A stretch of DNA of 5,762 bases from Rhodospirillales bacterium (GCA_025352915.1 JANXSA010000505.1:1-5762); one strand, 5' to 3'. Positions 1 to 5,560 are shown, counted from the first letter of the stretch. Numbers and translations: made by a program. The notes: generated from the letters alone by a model not told the origin.

Positions 1-21
1 CACGGGTCAAAGCCGGGCGCT

Positions 22-45
22 GCAAGGCAACGCCAGGCGCCTTGC
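22..45 (-). terminator. Possible hairpin terminator after the PII gene
   Basis: Read on the minus strand, GCAAGGC and GCCTTGC form a 7-base-pair stem around a 10-base loop, beginning two bases after the TAA stop of the PII gene. No T-tract follows, since the next bases are GC-rich. It is therefore not a textbook intrinsic terminator and may only protect the 3' end of the transcript. What lies beyond position 1 (for example an ammonium transporter gene) cannot be seen. Confidence 0.3.
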
Positions 46-46
46 T

Positions 47-385
47 TTACAAAGCCTCGGCCTGGGTCTCACCCGTGCGAATACGCACGGCGTGGCCGAG
101 GCTGGTGACAAAAATTTTGCCATCGCCAATCCGCCCAGTGCGAGCACTGCGCATGATCGCTTCGACCACAGCATCGACCTGGCTGTCATCGACCATGATT
201 TCGAGTTTCGCCTTGGGCAGCAACCTGATGTTGTATTCGGCGCCACGATAGATTTCCGGCTGGCCCTTCTGCCGTCCAAAGCCGCGGCATTCGGTCACCG
301 TCATGCCGGCAACGCCCAGGGGTGCCAGCGCATCGCGCACCTCATCGAGCTTGTGGGGTTTGATCACGGCGATCACCAATTTCAC
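47..385 (-). CDS. glnK: PII nitrogen-regulatory signal protein, GlnK type
   Basis: This is a complete 112-residue PII protein, the usual family length. PII proteins are cytoplasmic trimers that bind ATP/ADP and 2-oxoglutarate. They control targets such as ammonium channels, glutamine synthetase adenylylation and nitrogen regulators. Visible marks are the GFGRQKG segment with Q39 and the T-loop motif YRGAEY at residues 46-51, where Y51 is the uridylylation site. K58 is kept in LPK, the B-loop TGRIGDGKIFV spans 83-93, and the C-terminal RIRTGE carries R101 and R103. The start is GTG at 385-383, chosen because the family begins (M)KLV and because AGGAGG lies 6 bases upstream. An upstream extension of the frame has no family resemblance. 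The KLV start and the ending -EAL resemble GlnK/GlnZ more than GlnB, but that distinction is soft. The T-loop stretch after Y51 (NIRLLPKAK) departs from the common VDFLPKVK pattern. The gene is divergent from a Liv-type importer. Confidence 0.95.
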   Translation of the reverse strand: MKLVIAVIKPHKLDEVRDALAPLGVAGMTVTECRGFGRQKGQPEIYRGAEYNIRLLPKAKLEIMVDDSQVDAVVEAIMRSARTGRIGDGKIFVTSLGHAVRIRTGETQAEAL

Positions 386-391
386 GCGCGG

Positions 392-397
392 CCTCCT
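392..397 (-). promoter_or_regulatory. Ribosome binding site of the PII gene
   Basis: A perfect AGGAGG on the minus strand sits 6 bases upstream of the GTG at 385-383. It decides the start: the reading frame is open far upstream, but no other start there has both this signal and PII homology. Confidence 0.85.
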
Positions 398-435
398 GCG
401 ATCACCCATCGCCGCGGGATTTTGCCATCCCACGC

Positions 436-452
436 TGCCCGGCGTCAGCCAA
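436..452 (-). promoter_or_regulatory. Candidate sigma-54 (-24/-12) promoter for the PII gene
   Basis: On the minus strand the 17 bases TTGGCTGACGCCGGGCA contain the -24 GG (450-449) and the -12 GC (438-437) at the correct 12-base interval. The TGGC and GCA blocks match the consensus TGGCAC-N5-TTGCA. The AC after TGGC and the TT of the -12 block do not match. A transcript would start near 426 and leave a leader of about 40 bases before the GTG. PII genes in alphaproteobacteria are often sigma-54/NtrC dependent, which makes the position plausible. I found no convincing NtrC site upstream. Weak to moderate support. Confidence 0.3.
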
Positions 453-536
453 AAACTGCACGCGCCCCTGGCGTGGATACGATTTTTCCCCGCGCGCACT
501 GGACGAGCAGCACATTGTGACCGATGTTCCCGGTGC

Positions 537-553
537 TGGCACGTCGATCGACG
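537..553 (+). promoter_or_regulatory. TGGCACG motif overlapping a 12-base palindrome, possible promoter/operator
   Basis: TGGCACG (537-543) equals the consensus -24 block of a sigma-54 promoter pointing towards the importer. The matching -12 block reads TCGA (548-551) where TTGC is expected, so the important C is missing. CGTCGATCGACG (542-553) is a perfect 12-base palindrome and could be a dimeric regulator site. A palindrome of this size can arise by chance in a region this long, so support is weak. Confidence 0.2.
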
Positions 554-668
554 CCGCCAGCAGCCGGCCTGGGCATCTTCGCCGCGGCCGTGTCGCGAGG
601 CTGGGACGCCGCGGAGCAGGCGCGGCCCCACCCCGCACAATGGACCGCGTTGCAACACCCAGGTTCCC

Positions 669-675
669 GGAAGGA
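669..675 (+). promoter_or_regulatory. Ribosome binding site of the substrate-binding protein gene
   Basis: GGAAGGA lies 6 bases upstream of the ATG at 682-684. It selects this start over the long upstream extension of the same open frame, in agreement with the twin-arginine signal peptide that begins there. Confidence 0.75.
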
Positions 676-681
676 CCCACC

Positions 682-1902
682 ATGCCCATCTCACGCCGCA
701 CCCTGCTCGCCGCAGGCGGAACCAGCTTGGCCGCCACCCTCGCCGCCCCCGCCCTCGTTCGCGCCCAATCCACCAGCGCCCCGATCCGCATCGGCGAAAT
801 CAACTCTTACACCGCCATCCCCGCCTTCACCGTGCCATACCGCATGGGCTGGCAACTCGCCGTCGAACAGATCAACGCCGCCGGCGGCGTCCTCGGCCGC
901 AAACTCGAAGTCATCAGCCACGACGACGCCGGCAAGCCCTCCGATGCCATCCGCCTCGCCGGCGCGTTGCTGGACGAAAGCCGCGTCGACCTCCTCGCCG
1001 GCGGCTTCCTCTCCAATGTCGGCCTGGCCATCAGCGACGTCGCCCGCCAACGCAAACGCCTCTTCGTCGCCAGCGAACCCCTCACCGACGCCCTGGTCTG
1101 GGAACAAGGCCACCGCTACTGCTTCCGCCTGCGCCCCAGCACCTACATGCAAGTCGCCATGCTGGTGGACGACGCCGTCAAGCTGAACGCCAAGCGCTGG
1201 GTCACCGTCTCGCCGAACTACGAATACGGCCAGTCCCTGGTCAAATGGTTCAAGGCCCTGATGACACAGCGCCAGCCAGGCGTCGAATTCGTCGCCGAAC
1301 AATGGCCCGCCCTCGGCCGCATCGACGCCGGCGCCACCGTCGCCGCCCTCGCCCAGTCCCGCCCCGACGCCATCTTCAACGGCACCTTCGGCCCCGACCT
1401 CACCAACTTCGTCCGCCAGGGCAACACCCGCGGCCTGTTCGAAAAACGCGGCGTCGTCAGCGTCCTGACCGGCGAGCCCGAATACCTCGAACCCCTCGGC
1501 GACGAAACCCCGGAAGGCTGGATCGTCACCGGCTGGCCGGTCGAATCCGTCACCGACGCCACCAACAAAGCCTTCATCGAAGCCTACCGCGCCAAATTCA
1601 ACGAAATGCCCAAAATGGGCAGCGTCGTCGGCCACGCCGCCATCACCGCCATCGCCGGCGGCATCGCCAAAACCGGCTCAGTGGACACCGAAGCCATGGC
1701 CGACGGCTTCAAGGGCGCCACCTTCCCCACCCCCTTCGGCCCCGCCCTGTGGCGCGCCCAGGACAACCAAGGCACGCTCGGCACCTATGTCGGCCGCACC
1801 GCGATGAAAAACGGCAAAGGCATCATGGTCGACTGGCGCTATGTCGACGGCGCCGCCGCGATGCCCACCGACGAGGAGGTCCGCAAGCTGCGGCCTGGCT
1901 GA
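682..1902 (+). CDS. Periplasmic substrate-binding protein of a Liv/HAAT-type ABC importer
   Basis: The 406-residue protein belongs to the type 1 periplasmic binding proteins (LivJ/LivK-like, Peripla_BP_6 fold). It should capture the solute in the periplasm and hand it to the membrane permease encoded next. The N-terminus reads SRRTLLAAGG, a twin-arginine-type motif at residues 4-13. A short hydrophobic stretch follows, with a likely cleavage site after VRA at residue 28, so export may be by the Tat route. The mature chain opens with IRIGEINSYT, typical of the family. Further landmarks are LLAGGFLSN (104-112) in the first lobe, NYEYGQS (179-185) at the lobe boundary, and FNGTFGPDLTNFVRQGN starting near 232 in the second lobe. 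Length is normal and the frame is intact. The substrate cannot be read from the sequence: branched-chain amino acids, amides, urea-like compounds and aromatic acids are all served by relatives. It is first in the operon, and the repeat pair at 1902-2057 follows directly on its stop codon. Confidence 0.9.
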   Translation: MPISRRTLLAAGGTSLAATLAAPALVRAQSTSAPIRIGEINSYTAIPAFTVPYRMGWQLAVEQINAAGGVLGRKLEVISHDDAGKPSDAIRLAGALLDESRVDLLAGGFLSNVGLAISDVARQRKRLFVASEPLTDALVWEQGHRYCFRLRPSTYMQVAMLVDDAVKLNAKRWVTVSPNYEYGQSLVKWFKALMTQRQPGVEFVAEQWPALGRIDAGATVAALAQSRPDAIFNGTFGPDLTNFVRQGNTRGLFEKRGVVSVLTGEPEYLEPLGDETPEGWIVTGWPVESVTDATNKAFIEAYRAKFNEMPKMGSVVGHAAITAIAGGIAKTGSVDTEAMADGFKGATFPTPFGPALWRAQDNQGTLGTYVGRTAMKNGKGIMVDWRYVDGAAAMPTDEEVRKLRPG

Positions 1903-1913
1903 GGCAGGCAAGT

Positions 1914-1948
1914 CTTCTTTTTGTGAACAAAAAGAAGCAAAAAAACTT
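1914..1948 (+). repeat. Palindromic repeat, copy 1
   Basis: The left part is a 24-base palindrome: arm CTTCTTTTTGT, a central GA, then the exact reverse-complement arm ending at 1937. A tail C, seven A and CTT follows (1938-1948). The central GA and the A-rich tail give the repeat a direction. All 35 bases are identical in copies 2 (inverted) and 3. GCAGG stands 5 bases before it. Confidence 0.95.
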
Positions 1949-1972
1949 CCTCCATTTTTGCCGGGCCTTCCA

Positions 1973-1996
1973 GGCGGGGCATCCCGACGCCCCGCC
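1973..1996. repeat. GC-rich hairpin inside the composite element
   Basis: GGCGGGGC (1973-1980) and GCCCCGCC (1989-1996) form a perfect 8-base-pair stem with an 8-base loop. It occupies the middle of the inverted pair of 35-base repeats. No T-tract follows within reach of an intrinsic terminator, as the next long T run (2016-2022) is about 20 bases away. It is more likely a structural part of the element, though partial termination or mRNA stabilisation is possible. Confidence 0.6.
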
Positions 1997-2012
1997 ACAA
2001 GCCAAACGGATA

Positions 2013-2047
2013 AAGTTTTTTTGCTTCTTTTTGTTCACAAAAAGAAG
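2013..2047 (-). repeat. Palindromic repeat, copy 2 (inverted)
   Basis: Exact reverse complement of copy 1 over all 35 bases. In its own orientation it is preceded by GGCAGGATT (2056-2048). The AGGATT part also precedes copy 3, so copies 2 and 3 share 41 contiguous bases. It ends 33 bases before the permease start codon. Confidence 0.95.
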
Positions 2048-2080
2048 AATCCTGCCTTCCCCTTCTGATCGTCTCCCCGC

Positions 2081-3925
2081 ATGGACTTCTTCCTCCTCCA
2101 ACTGCTCACCGGCCTGGCCAGCGCCTCCAGCCTGTTCCTGGTCGCCGCCGGCCTGACGGTGATTTTCGGCGTCACCAGGGTGGTCAATTTCGCCCATGGC
2201 AGCCTGTTCATGCTCGGCGCTTACATCGCCTGGAGCATCCTGTCCCGCCTCCCCCGCACCCCGGAGCATTTCGCCCTCGGCGTCCTCGCCACCGCGCTGG
2301 CAACCGCCGCAATCGGCGCCCTGCTGGAAATCGCCCTGCTGCGCCGCCTCTACCGCGCCCCCGAGCTGCTCCAGCTCCTGGCCACCTTCGGCGTGGTGCT
2401 GGTGGTCCAGGACGCAGCGCTCTGGTTCTGGGGCCCGGTCGACCTCGCGATCTCCCGCCCCCCCTGGCTGCGCGGCGCGATCGAGATCGCCGGCCTGCGC
2501 TTCCCGTTCTACGACGCCGTGCTGATCGCCGTCGGCCCCGCCGTACTGGGCCTGTTGCTGCTCCTGTTCCACCGCACCCGCTGGGGCCTGCTGGTCCGCG
2601 CGGCCACCCAGGACCGCGACATGGTGGCCGCCCTCGGGGTGAACCAGCGCGTGCTCTACACCTCGGTCTTCGCACTGGGCGCTGGGCTCGCCGGCCTCGG
2701 CGGCGCCCTGGCCCTGCCGCAAGGTTCGGCGAACTTGCAAATGGACCTGGCCGTGGTCACCGACGCCTTCGTGGTCGTGGTGGTCGGCGGCATGGGCAGC
2801 CTCGGCGGCGCCTTCCTGGCCGCCTTGCTCATCGGTGTCTTACAGGCCTTCGGCATCGTGCTGCTGCCGAAGATCACCCTGGTGCTGGTCTTCCTGGTGA
2901 TGGCCGCCGTCCTGGTGCTGCGCCCGCACGGATTGCTCGGCCGCCCGCAAACCGCCGCCCGCAGCGAAGCGGAAGCTCTGGCGCCGATCCGCCCGGCCGG
3001 CGCCGCATTGCAAGCGGCAGGCCTGGCGAGCCTCGCACTGGCAATGGCAGCGCCGTTCGTGGTGGGACCCTATCTGCTGACCGTGCTCACCGAAGCCGCG
3101 ATCGCCGTGCTGTTCGCCGCCTCGCTGCACCTGATGATGGGCCCCGGCGGCATGGCCAGCTTCGGCCACGCCGCCTGGTTCGGCATCGGCGCCTATGCCG
3201 CCGCCTTCGCCACCAAGGCGCTCGGCGGCGGCCTCGCCACCGGCCTGCTCCTGGCACCCCTCGCCGCCGGCACAATGGCCCTGGTCATCGGCTGGTTCGT
3301 CGTCCGCATGTCCGGCGTCTACCTCGCCATGCTCACCCTGGCCTTCGCCCAGATCGCCTGGGCCGTCAGCTTCCAATGGGTCGAGGTCACCGGCGGCGAT
3401 AACGGCATCCTGGGACTTTGGCCGCAAGGCTGGGCCATGGACCCGAGGGCGATGTACTGGCTCGCCCTGGCGCTCTGCGTCGGCGGCGCCCTCCTCCTGC
3501 GCCGCATCCTCTTCGCCCCCTTCGGCTTCGCCCTGCGCGCAACCCGCGACTCCCCCCTGCGCGCCGCCGCCATCGGCCTGGACGCCCCCCGCCTGCGCCT
3601 GGCCGCCTTCGCCATCGCCGGTGCCGCCGCCGGCCTGTCCGGCGCCGTCTTCGCCTACGCCAAAGGCAGCGTCTTCCCCACCTACATGGCCATCCCCCAC
3701 TCCGTCGACGCCCTGGTCGCCGTCCTGCTCGGCGGCGTGCAAACCATGGCCGGCCCCATCGTCGGCGCCGTCGCCTTCACCGTCCTGCAATCCTGGCTGC
3801 TGACCAGCGAATTCTGGCGCTTCAAGCTCGGCCTGCTGATCGTCCTCCTGGTCCTGGCCTTCCCCGGCGGCATCGCTGGCGCCGCCGCTGCCGCCTGGAA
3901 CCGCTTCCGGCGATACCAGCCATGA
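2081..3925 (+). CDS. Fused LivH-LivM-type ABC permease
   Basis: The 614-residue inner-membrane protein joins the two permease subunits that usually are separate proteins of about 300 residues each. Residues 1-287 are LivH-like. They start MDFFLLQLLTGLASASS and carry NFAHG (36-40), the ATPase-coupling stretch RAATQDRDMVAALGV starting at 173, GGMGSLGG (236-243) and the typical LivH ending LRPHGLLG. A linker of about 18 residues follows. The LivM-like half (about 306-614) has GPGGMASFGHAAWFGIGAYAAA from 354, the coupling stretch RATRDSPLRAAAIGLDAPRLR from 486 and GGVQTMAGP (551-559). Both halves consist of many hydrophobic membrane segments. The frame runs unbroken across the junction, so this is a true fusion and not two adjacent genes. 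The ATG at 2081 is set by family homology. No Shine-Dalgarno-like sequence lies in 2048-2080, which is unusual next to the other genes here. Its stop overlaps the livG start (ATGA). Substrate unknown. Confidence 0.93.
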   Translation: MDFFLLQLLTGLASASSLFLVAAGLTVIFGVTRVVNFAHGSLFMLGAYIAWSILSRLPRTPEHFALGVLATALATAAIGALLEIALLRRLYRAPELLQLLATFGVVLVVQDAALWFWGPVDLAISRPPWLRGAIEIAGLRFPFYDAVLIAVGPAVLGLLLLLFHRTRWGLLVRAATQDRDMVAALGVNQRVLYTSVFALGAGLAGLGGALALPQGSANLQMDLAVVTDAFVVVVVGGMGSLGGAFLAALLIGVLQAFGIVLLPKITLVLVFLVMAAVLVLRPHGLLGRPQTAARSEAEALAPIRPAGAALQAAGLASLALAMAAPFVVGPYLLTVLTEAAIAVLFAASLHLMMGPGGMASFGHAAWFGIGAYAAAFATKALGGGLATGLLLAPLAAGTMALVIGWFVVRMSGVYLAMLTLAFAQIAWAVSFQWVEVTGGDNGILGLWPQGWAMDPRAMYWLALALCVGGALLLRRILFAPFGFALRATRDSPLRAAAIGLDAPRLRLAAFAIAGAAAGLSGAVFAYAKGSVFPTYMAIPHSVDALVAVLLGGVQTMAGPIVGAVAFTVLQSWLLTSEFWRFKLGLLIVLLVLAFPGGIAGAAAAAWNRFRRYQP

Positions 3926-4680
3926 GCACGCTGGAAGTCCGCGACCTGCGCAAAAGCTTCGGCGCCATCGATGCCGTCGCCGGCCTATCGTTCACCCTGG
4001 CCCCCGGCGAAATGCTGGCCGTGATCGGCCCCAACGGCGCCGGCAAATCCACCTGCTTCAACATGCTGAACGGCCAGCTCCGCCCCGACGCCGGAAAAAT
4101 CCTGCTGGCCGGCCCCAACGGCACCATGCAGGACATCACCGGCCTCCCGCCCCGCGAAATCTGGCGCCTTGGCGTCGGCCGCACCTTCCAGATCACCGCC
4201 ACCTTCGCCTCAATGACCGTCCGCGAAAACGTCCAGACCGCCCTCCTCTCGCACCACCGCCGCACCTGGCGCTTCTGGCGCCCCGCCAACCGCCACGCCG
4301 GCCCCGAAGCCGACCGCCTCCTGGCCCGTGTCGGCATGCAAAGCCAGGCCGACCGCCCGGCCGGAATCCTGGCCTACGGCGACCTCAAGCGCCTCGAACT
4401 GGCCATCGCCCTGGCCAACGCCCCGCGCCTCCTCCTGATGGACGAACCCACCGCCGGCATGGCGCCCGCCGAGCGCACCGCCCTGATGACCCTGACCCGC
4501 GACATCGCCCGCACCGAAGGCGTCGCCGTCCTGTTCACCGAGCACGACATGGACGTCGTCTTCGGCGTCGCCGATCGCATCCTGGTCCTCAACCGCGGCC
4601 ACCTGATCGCCGAAGGCCCCCCCGCCGAAATCCGCGAAAACCCCGAGATCCGCGCCGTCTACCTCGGCGCCCACATCTGA
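3922..4680 (+). CDS. livG: LivG-type ABC importer ATPase
   Basis: This 252-residue cytoplasmic ATPase powers the fused permease together with the next gene product. Motifs in order are Walker A GPNGAGKST (36-44), Q-loop GRTFQ with Q90 and signature LAYGDLKRLELAIALA from 150. Walker B LLLMDEPTAG follows at 170-179 with D174 and catalytic E175, then switch histidine H208 in FTEHDMDVVF. The signature LAYGD replaces the classical LSGGQ, as is normal for LivG-type subunits. The C-terminal tail ENPEIRAVYLGAHI matches the LivG ending (xVxxxYLG). A slightly enlarged loop, AGPNGTMQDITGLPP (63-77), replaces the usual short turn before the DITG segment. The start codon overlaps the permease stop by 4 bases with no clear ribosome binding site, so translation is probably coupled. 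The symbol denotes family and role; the transported compound is not proven to be leucine, isoleucine or valine. Confidence 0.93.
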   Translation: MSTLEVRDLRKSFGAIDAVAGLSFTLAPGEMLAVIGPNGAGKSTCFNMLNGQLRPDAGKILLAGPNGTMQDITGLPPREIWRLGVGRTFQITATFASMTVRENVQTALLSHHRRTWRFWRPANRHAGPEADRLLARVGMQSQADRPAGILAYGDLKRLELAIALANAPRLLLMDEPTAGMAPAERTALMTLTRDIARTEGVAVLFTEHDMDVVFGVADRILVLNRGHLIAEGPPAEIRENPEIRAVYLGAHI

Positions 4681-5381
4681 TGCTGACCGTCGAAAACCTC
4701 CACGCCGGCTACGGCGGCGCCAAAATCCTCACCGGCGTCTCCCTCACCATCGCCCCCGGCGAAGTCCTGGTCCTGCTCGGCCGCAACGGCGCCGGCAAAA
4801 GCACCACCATGAAAGCCCTGATCGGCCTCCTCCGCCCCACCGCCGGCCGCATCCGCCTCGGTACTACCGACATCGCAGGCACCGAACCGCACCGCATCGC
4901 CCGCCTCGGCCTCGGCTACGTCCCCGAAGAACGCCGCATCTTCCCCGACCTCACCGTGGCCGAAAACCTCGAGATCGGCCGCCGCCCCCCGCGCGACGGC
5001 CGCCCGGCCTGGACCCCCGAACGCCTCTTCACCCTCTTCCCCAACCTCGGCCCGCTACGCGACCGCCCCGGCAACCGCATCAGCGGCGGCGAGCAACAAA
5101 TGCTCGCCATAGGCCGGACCCTGATGGGCAACCCAAGCCTGCTCCTGCTCGACGAACCCAGCGAAGGCCTCGCCCCCGTCATCGTCGACCAGATGCAATC
5201 CGCCATCCTGGCCCTGAAAGCCGAAGGCGTGACCGTCCTCCTGGCCGAACAAAACCTCGCCTTCGCCGCCCGCGTCGCCGACCGGGCGGTGATCCTGGAA
5301 ACCGGACGCATCGTCTGGGAAGGCACAATGACCGCCCTGGCCGAAGACCACGCAGCACGGGCGCGTCATCTCCAAGTTTAG
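4680..5381 (+). CDS. livF: LivF-type ABC importer ATPase
   Basis: This 233-residue ATPase is the second nucleotide-binding subunit, expected to pair with LivG under the fused permease. Motifs are Walker A GRNGAGKST (34-42), YVPEERRIFPDLTVAENLEIG (80-100) at the Q-loop position, signature ISGGEQQMLAIGRTL from 134 and Walker B LLLLDEPSEGLAP (154-166) with D158 and E159. LLAEQN follows, with Q191 at the place of the usual switch histidine. A glutamate in place of the Q-loop glutamine and Gln in place of the switch His are ordinary for LivF proteins, and here LivG keeps the classical residues. The start shares one base with the livG stop (TGATG) and has no evident ribosome binding site, pointing to coupled translation. 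The gene ends at TAG (5379-5381). The border sequence GCAGG of the palindromic repeat begins on the last base of that stop. Relatives include UrtE of urea importers, but nothing here specifies urea. Confidence 0.93.
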   Translation: MLTVENLHAGYGGAKILTGVSLTIAPGEVLVLLGRNGAGKSTTMKALIGLLRPTAGRIRLGTTDIAGTEPHRIARLGLGYVPEERRIFPDLTVAENLEIGRRPPRDGRPAWTPERLFTLFPNLGPLRDRPGNRISGGEQQMLAIGRTLMGNPSLLLLDEPSEGLAPVIVDQMQSAILALKAEGVTVLLAEQNLAFAARVADRAVILETGRIVWEGTMTALAEDHAARARHLQV

Positions 5382-5395
5382 CAGGAAGTAGGATT

Positions 5396-5430
5396 CTTCT
5401 TTTTGTGAACAAAAAGAAGCAAAAAAACTT
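5396..5430 (+). repeat. Palindromic repeat, copy 3
   Basis: Identical over all 35 bases to copy 1 and to the reverse complement of copy 2. Its left border combines features of both. GCAGGAAGT (5381-5389) resembles the GCAGGCAAGT before copy 1, and AGGATT (5390-5395) matches the flank of copy 2. After the repeat, ATCCA resembles CTCCA after copy 1. It lies 15 bases after the livF stop. The palindrome can form a hairpin in the 3' end of the operon mRNA, but A residues and not T residues follow it, so it is not an intrinsic terminator for the operon. Confidence 0.95.
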
Positions 5431-5448
5431 CATCCACAAGAATTTTCT

Positions 5449-5474
5449 CTCCCCTCGCGCTTGGGCGGGGGGAG
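5449..5474. repeat. GC-rich hairpin downstream of livF
   Basis: CTCCCCTCGC (5449-5458) pairs with GCGGGGGGAG (5465-5474) as ten pairs, one of them a T-G wobble in RNA, around the loop GCTTGG. It resembles the CCTC...GCTTGC...GAGG hairpins scattered between genes in many proteobacteria. It is the strongest stem after the operon and may end or protect the livF transcript. No T-tract follows, so I do not call it an intrinsic terminator. Confidence 0.5.
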
Positions 5475-5560
5475 CCGGAGGGGGCTCTGCCTGCCACCAC
5501 CCACCTTCATCAACTCACTTGAACGCCCGCTGTCTCGCCAGACCTGGCCCCATCAACCCC

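Larger units (their letters stand above)
386..681. other. Divergent intergenic region between PII and the importer operon
   Basis: These 296 bases hold the upstream signals of both genes and no coding region I would defend. From left to right they hold the PII ribosome binding site, the sigma-54-like site at 436-452, and an imperfect dyad CACGC-N7-GCGTG at 459-475. Next come the short dyad CACA-T-TGTG at 511-519 and, on the plus strand, TGGCACG at 537-543 overlapping a perfect 12-base palindrome at 542-553. The importer ribosome binding site at 669-675 ends the region. No good sigma-70 promoter for the importer is obvious. ACTGCA (455-460) and TACGAT (478-483) are 17 bases apart, but both match poorly. 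Confidence 0.6.
1902..2057. repeat. Composite inverted-repeat element between binding protein and permease genes
   Basis: Outer arms AGGCAGG (1902-1908) and CCTGCCT (2051-2057) are reverse complements. Inside them, after gaps of 5 and 3 bases, lie two perfect 35-base inverted copies (1914-1948 and 2013-2047). The centre, 1949-2012, holds a GC hairpin. The whole unit resembles a miniature inverted-repeat or BIME-type element: small, non-coding, AT-rich arms in a GC-rich genome. No target-site duplication is evident. In RNA the arms can pair into a 35-base-pair stem between cistrons. Origin and function are inferred; the repeat structure itself is directly visible. Confidence 0.85.

Noticed and set aside
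457..477. NtrC binding site (TGCAC ... GTGGA) upstream of the PII promoter
   Set aside because: The half-sites are 11 bases apart where 7 are expected, and the right half is imperfect.
691..1635. Long minus-strand open frame opposite the binding-protein gene (314 codons)
   Set aside because: It mirrors the codon bias of the real gene (many GCC and GGC codons read backwards), has an Asp/Gly/Ala-skewed composition and shows no recognisable domain.
1914..2047. CRISPR array
   Set aside because: Only two copies here, in inverted and not direct orientation, with no series of spacers and no cas genes in the window.
303..2156. Long plus-strand frame of 617 codons out of phase with the binding-protein gene
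   Set aside because: Almost entirely Arg/Pro/His-rich, typical of an off-frame reading of GC-rich DNA. The recurring peptide LFVNKKKQKNF at its end is simply the translated palindromic repeat.
1823..2740. Minus-strand open frame spanning the repeat element and the permease start
   Set aside because: Low-complexity Gln/Glu/Ala/Gly translation opposite a conserved membrane protein, running through non-coding repeats.
2840..3790. Minus-strand open frame opposite the permease (316 codons)
   Set aside because: Low-complexity Gly/Gln/Asp composition produced by the GC-rich permease codons, with no family motif.
682..5381. Urea importer (urtABCDE)
   Set aside because: The permeases are fused, the operon has four genes, no urease genes are visible, and none of the proteins shows a feature I can tie to urea specifically.
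5396..5430. Rho-independent terminator made by the palindromic repeat
   Set aside because: The stem is mostly A-T, and an A-run follows it in the direction of transcription. In the opposite reading the T-run precedes the stem.
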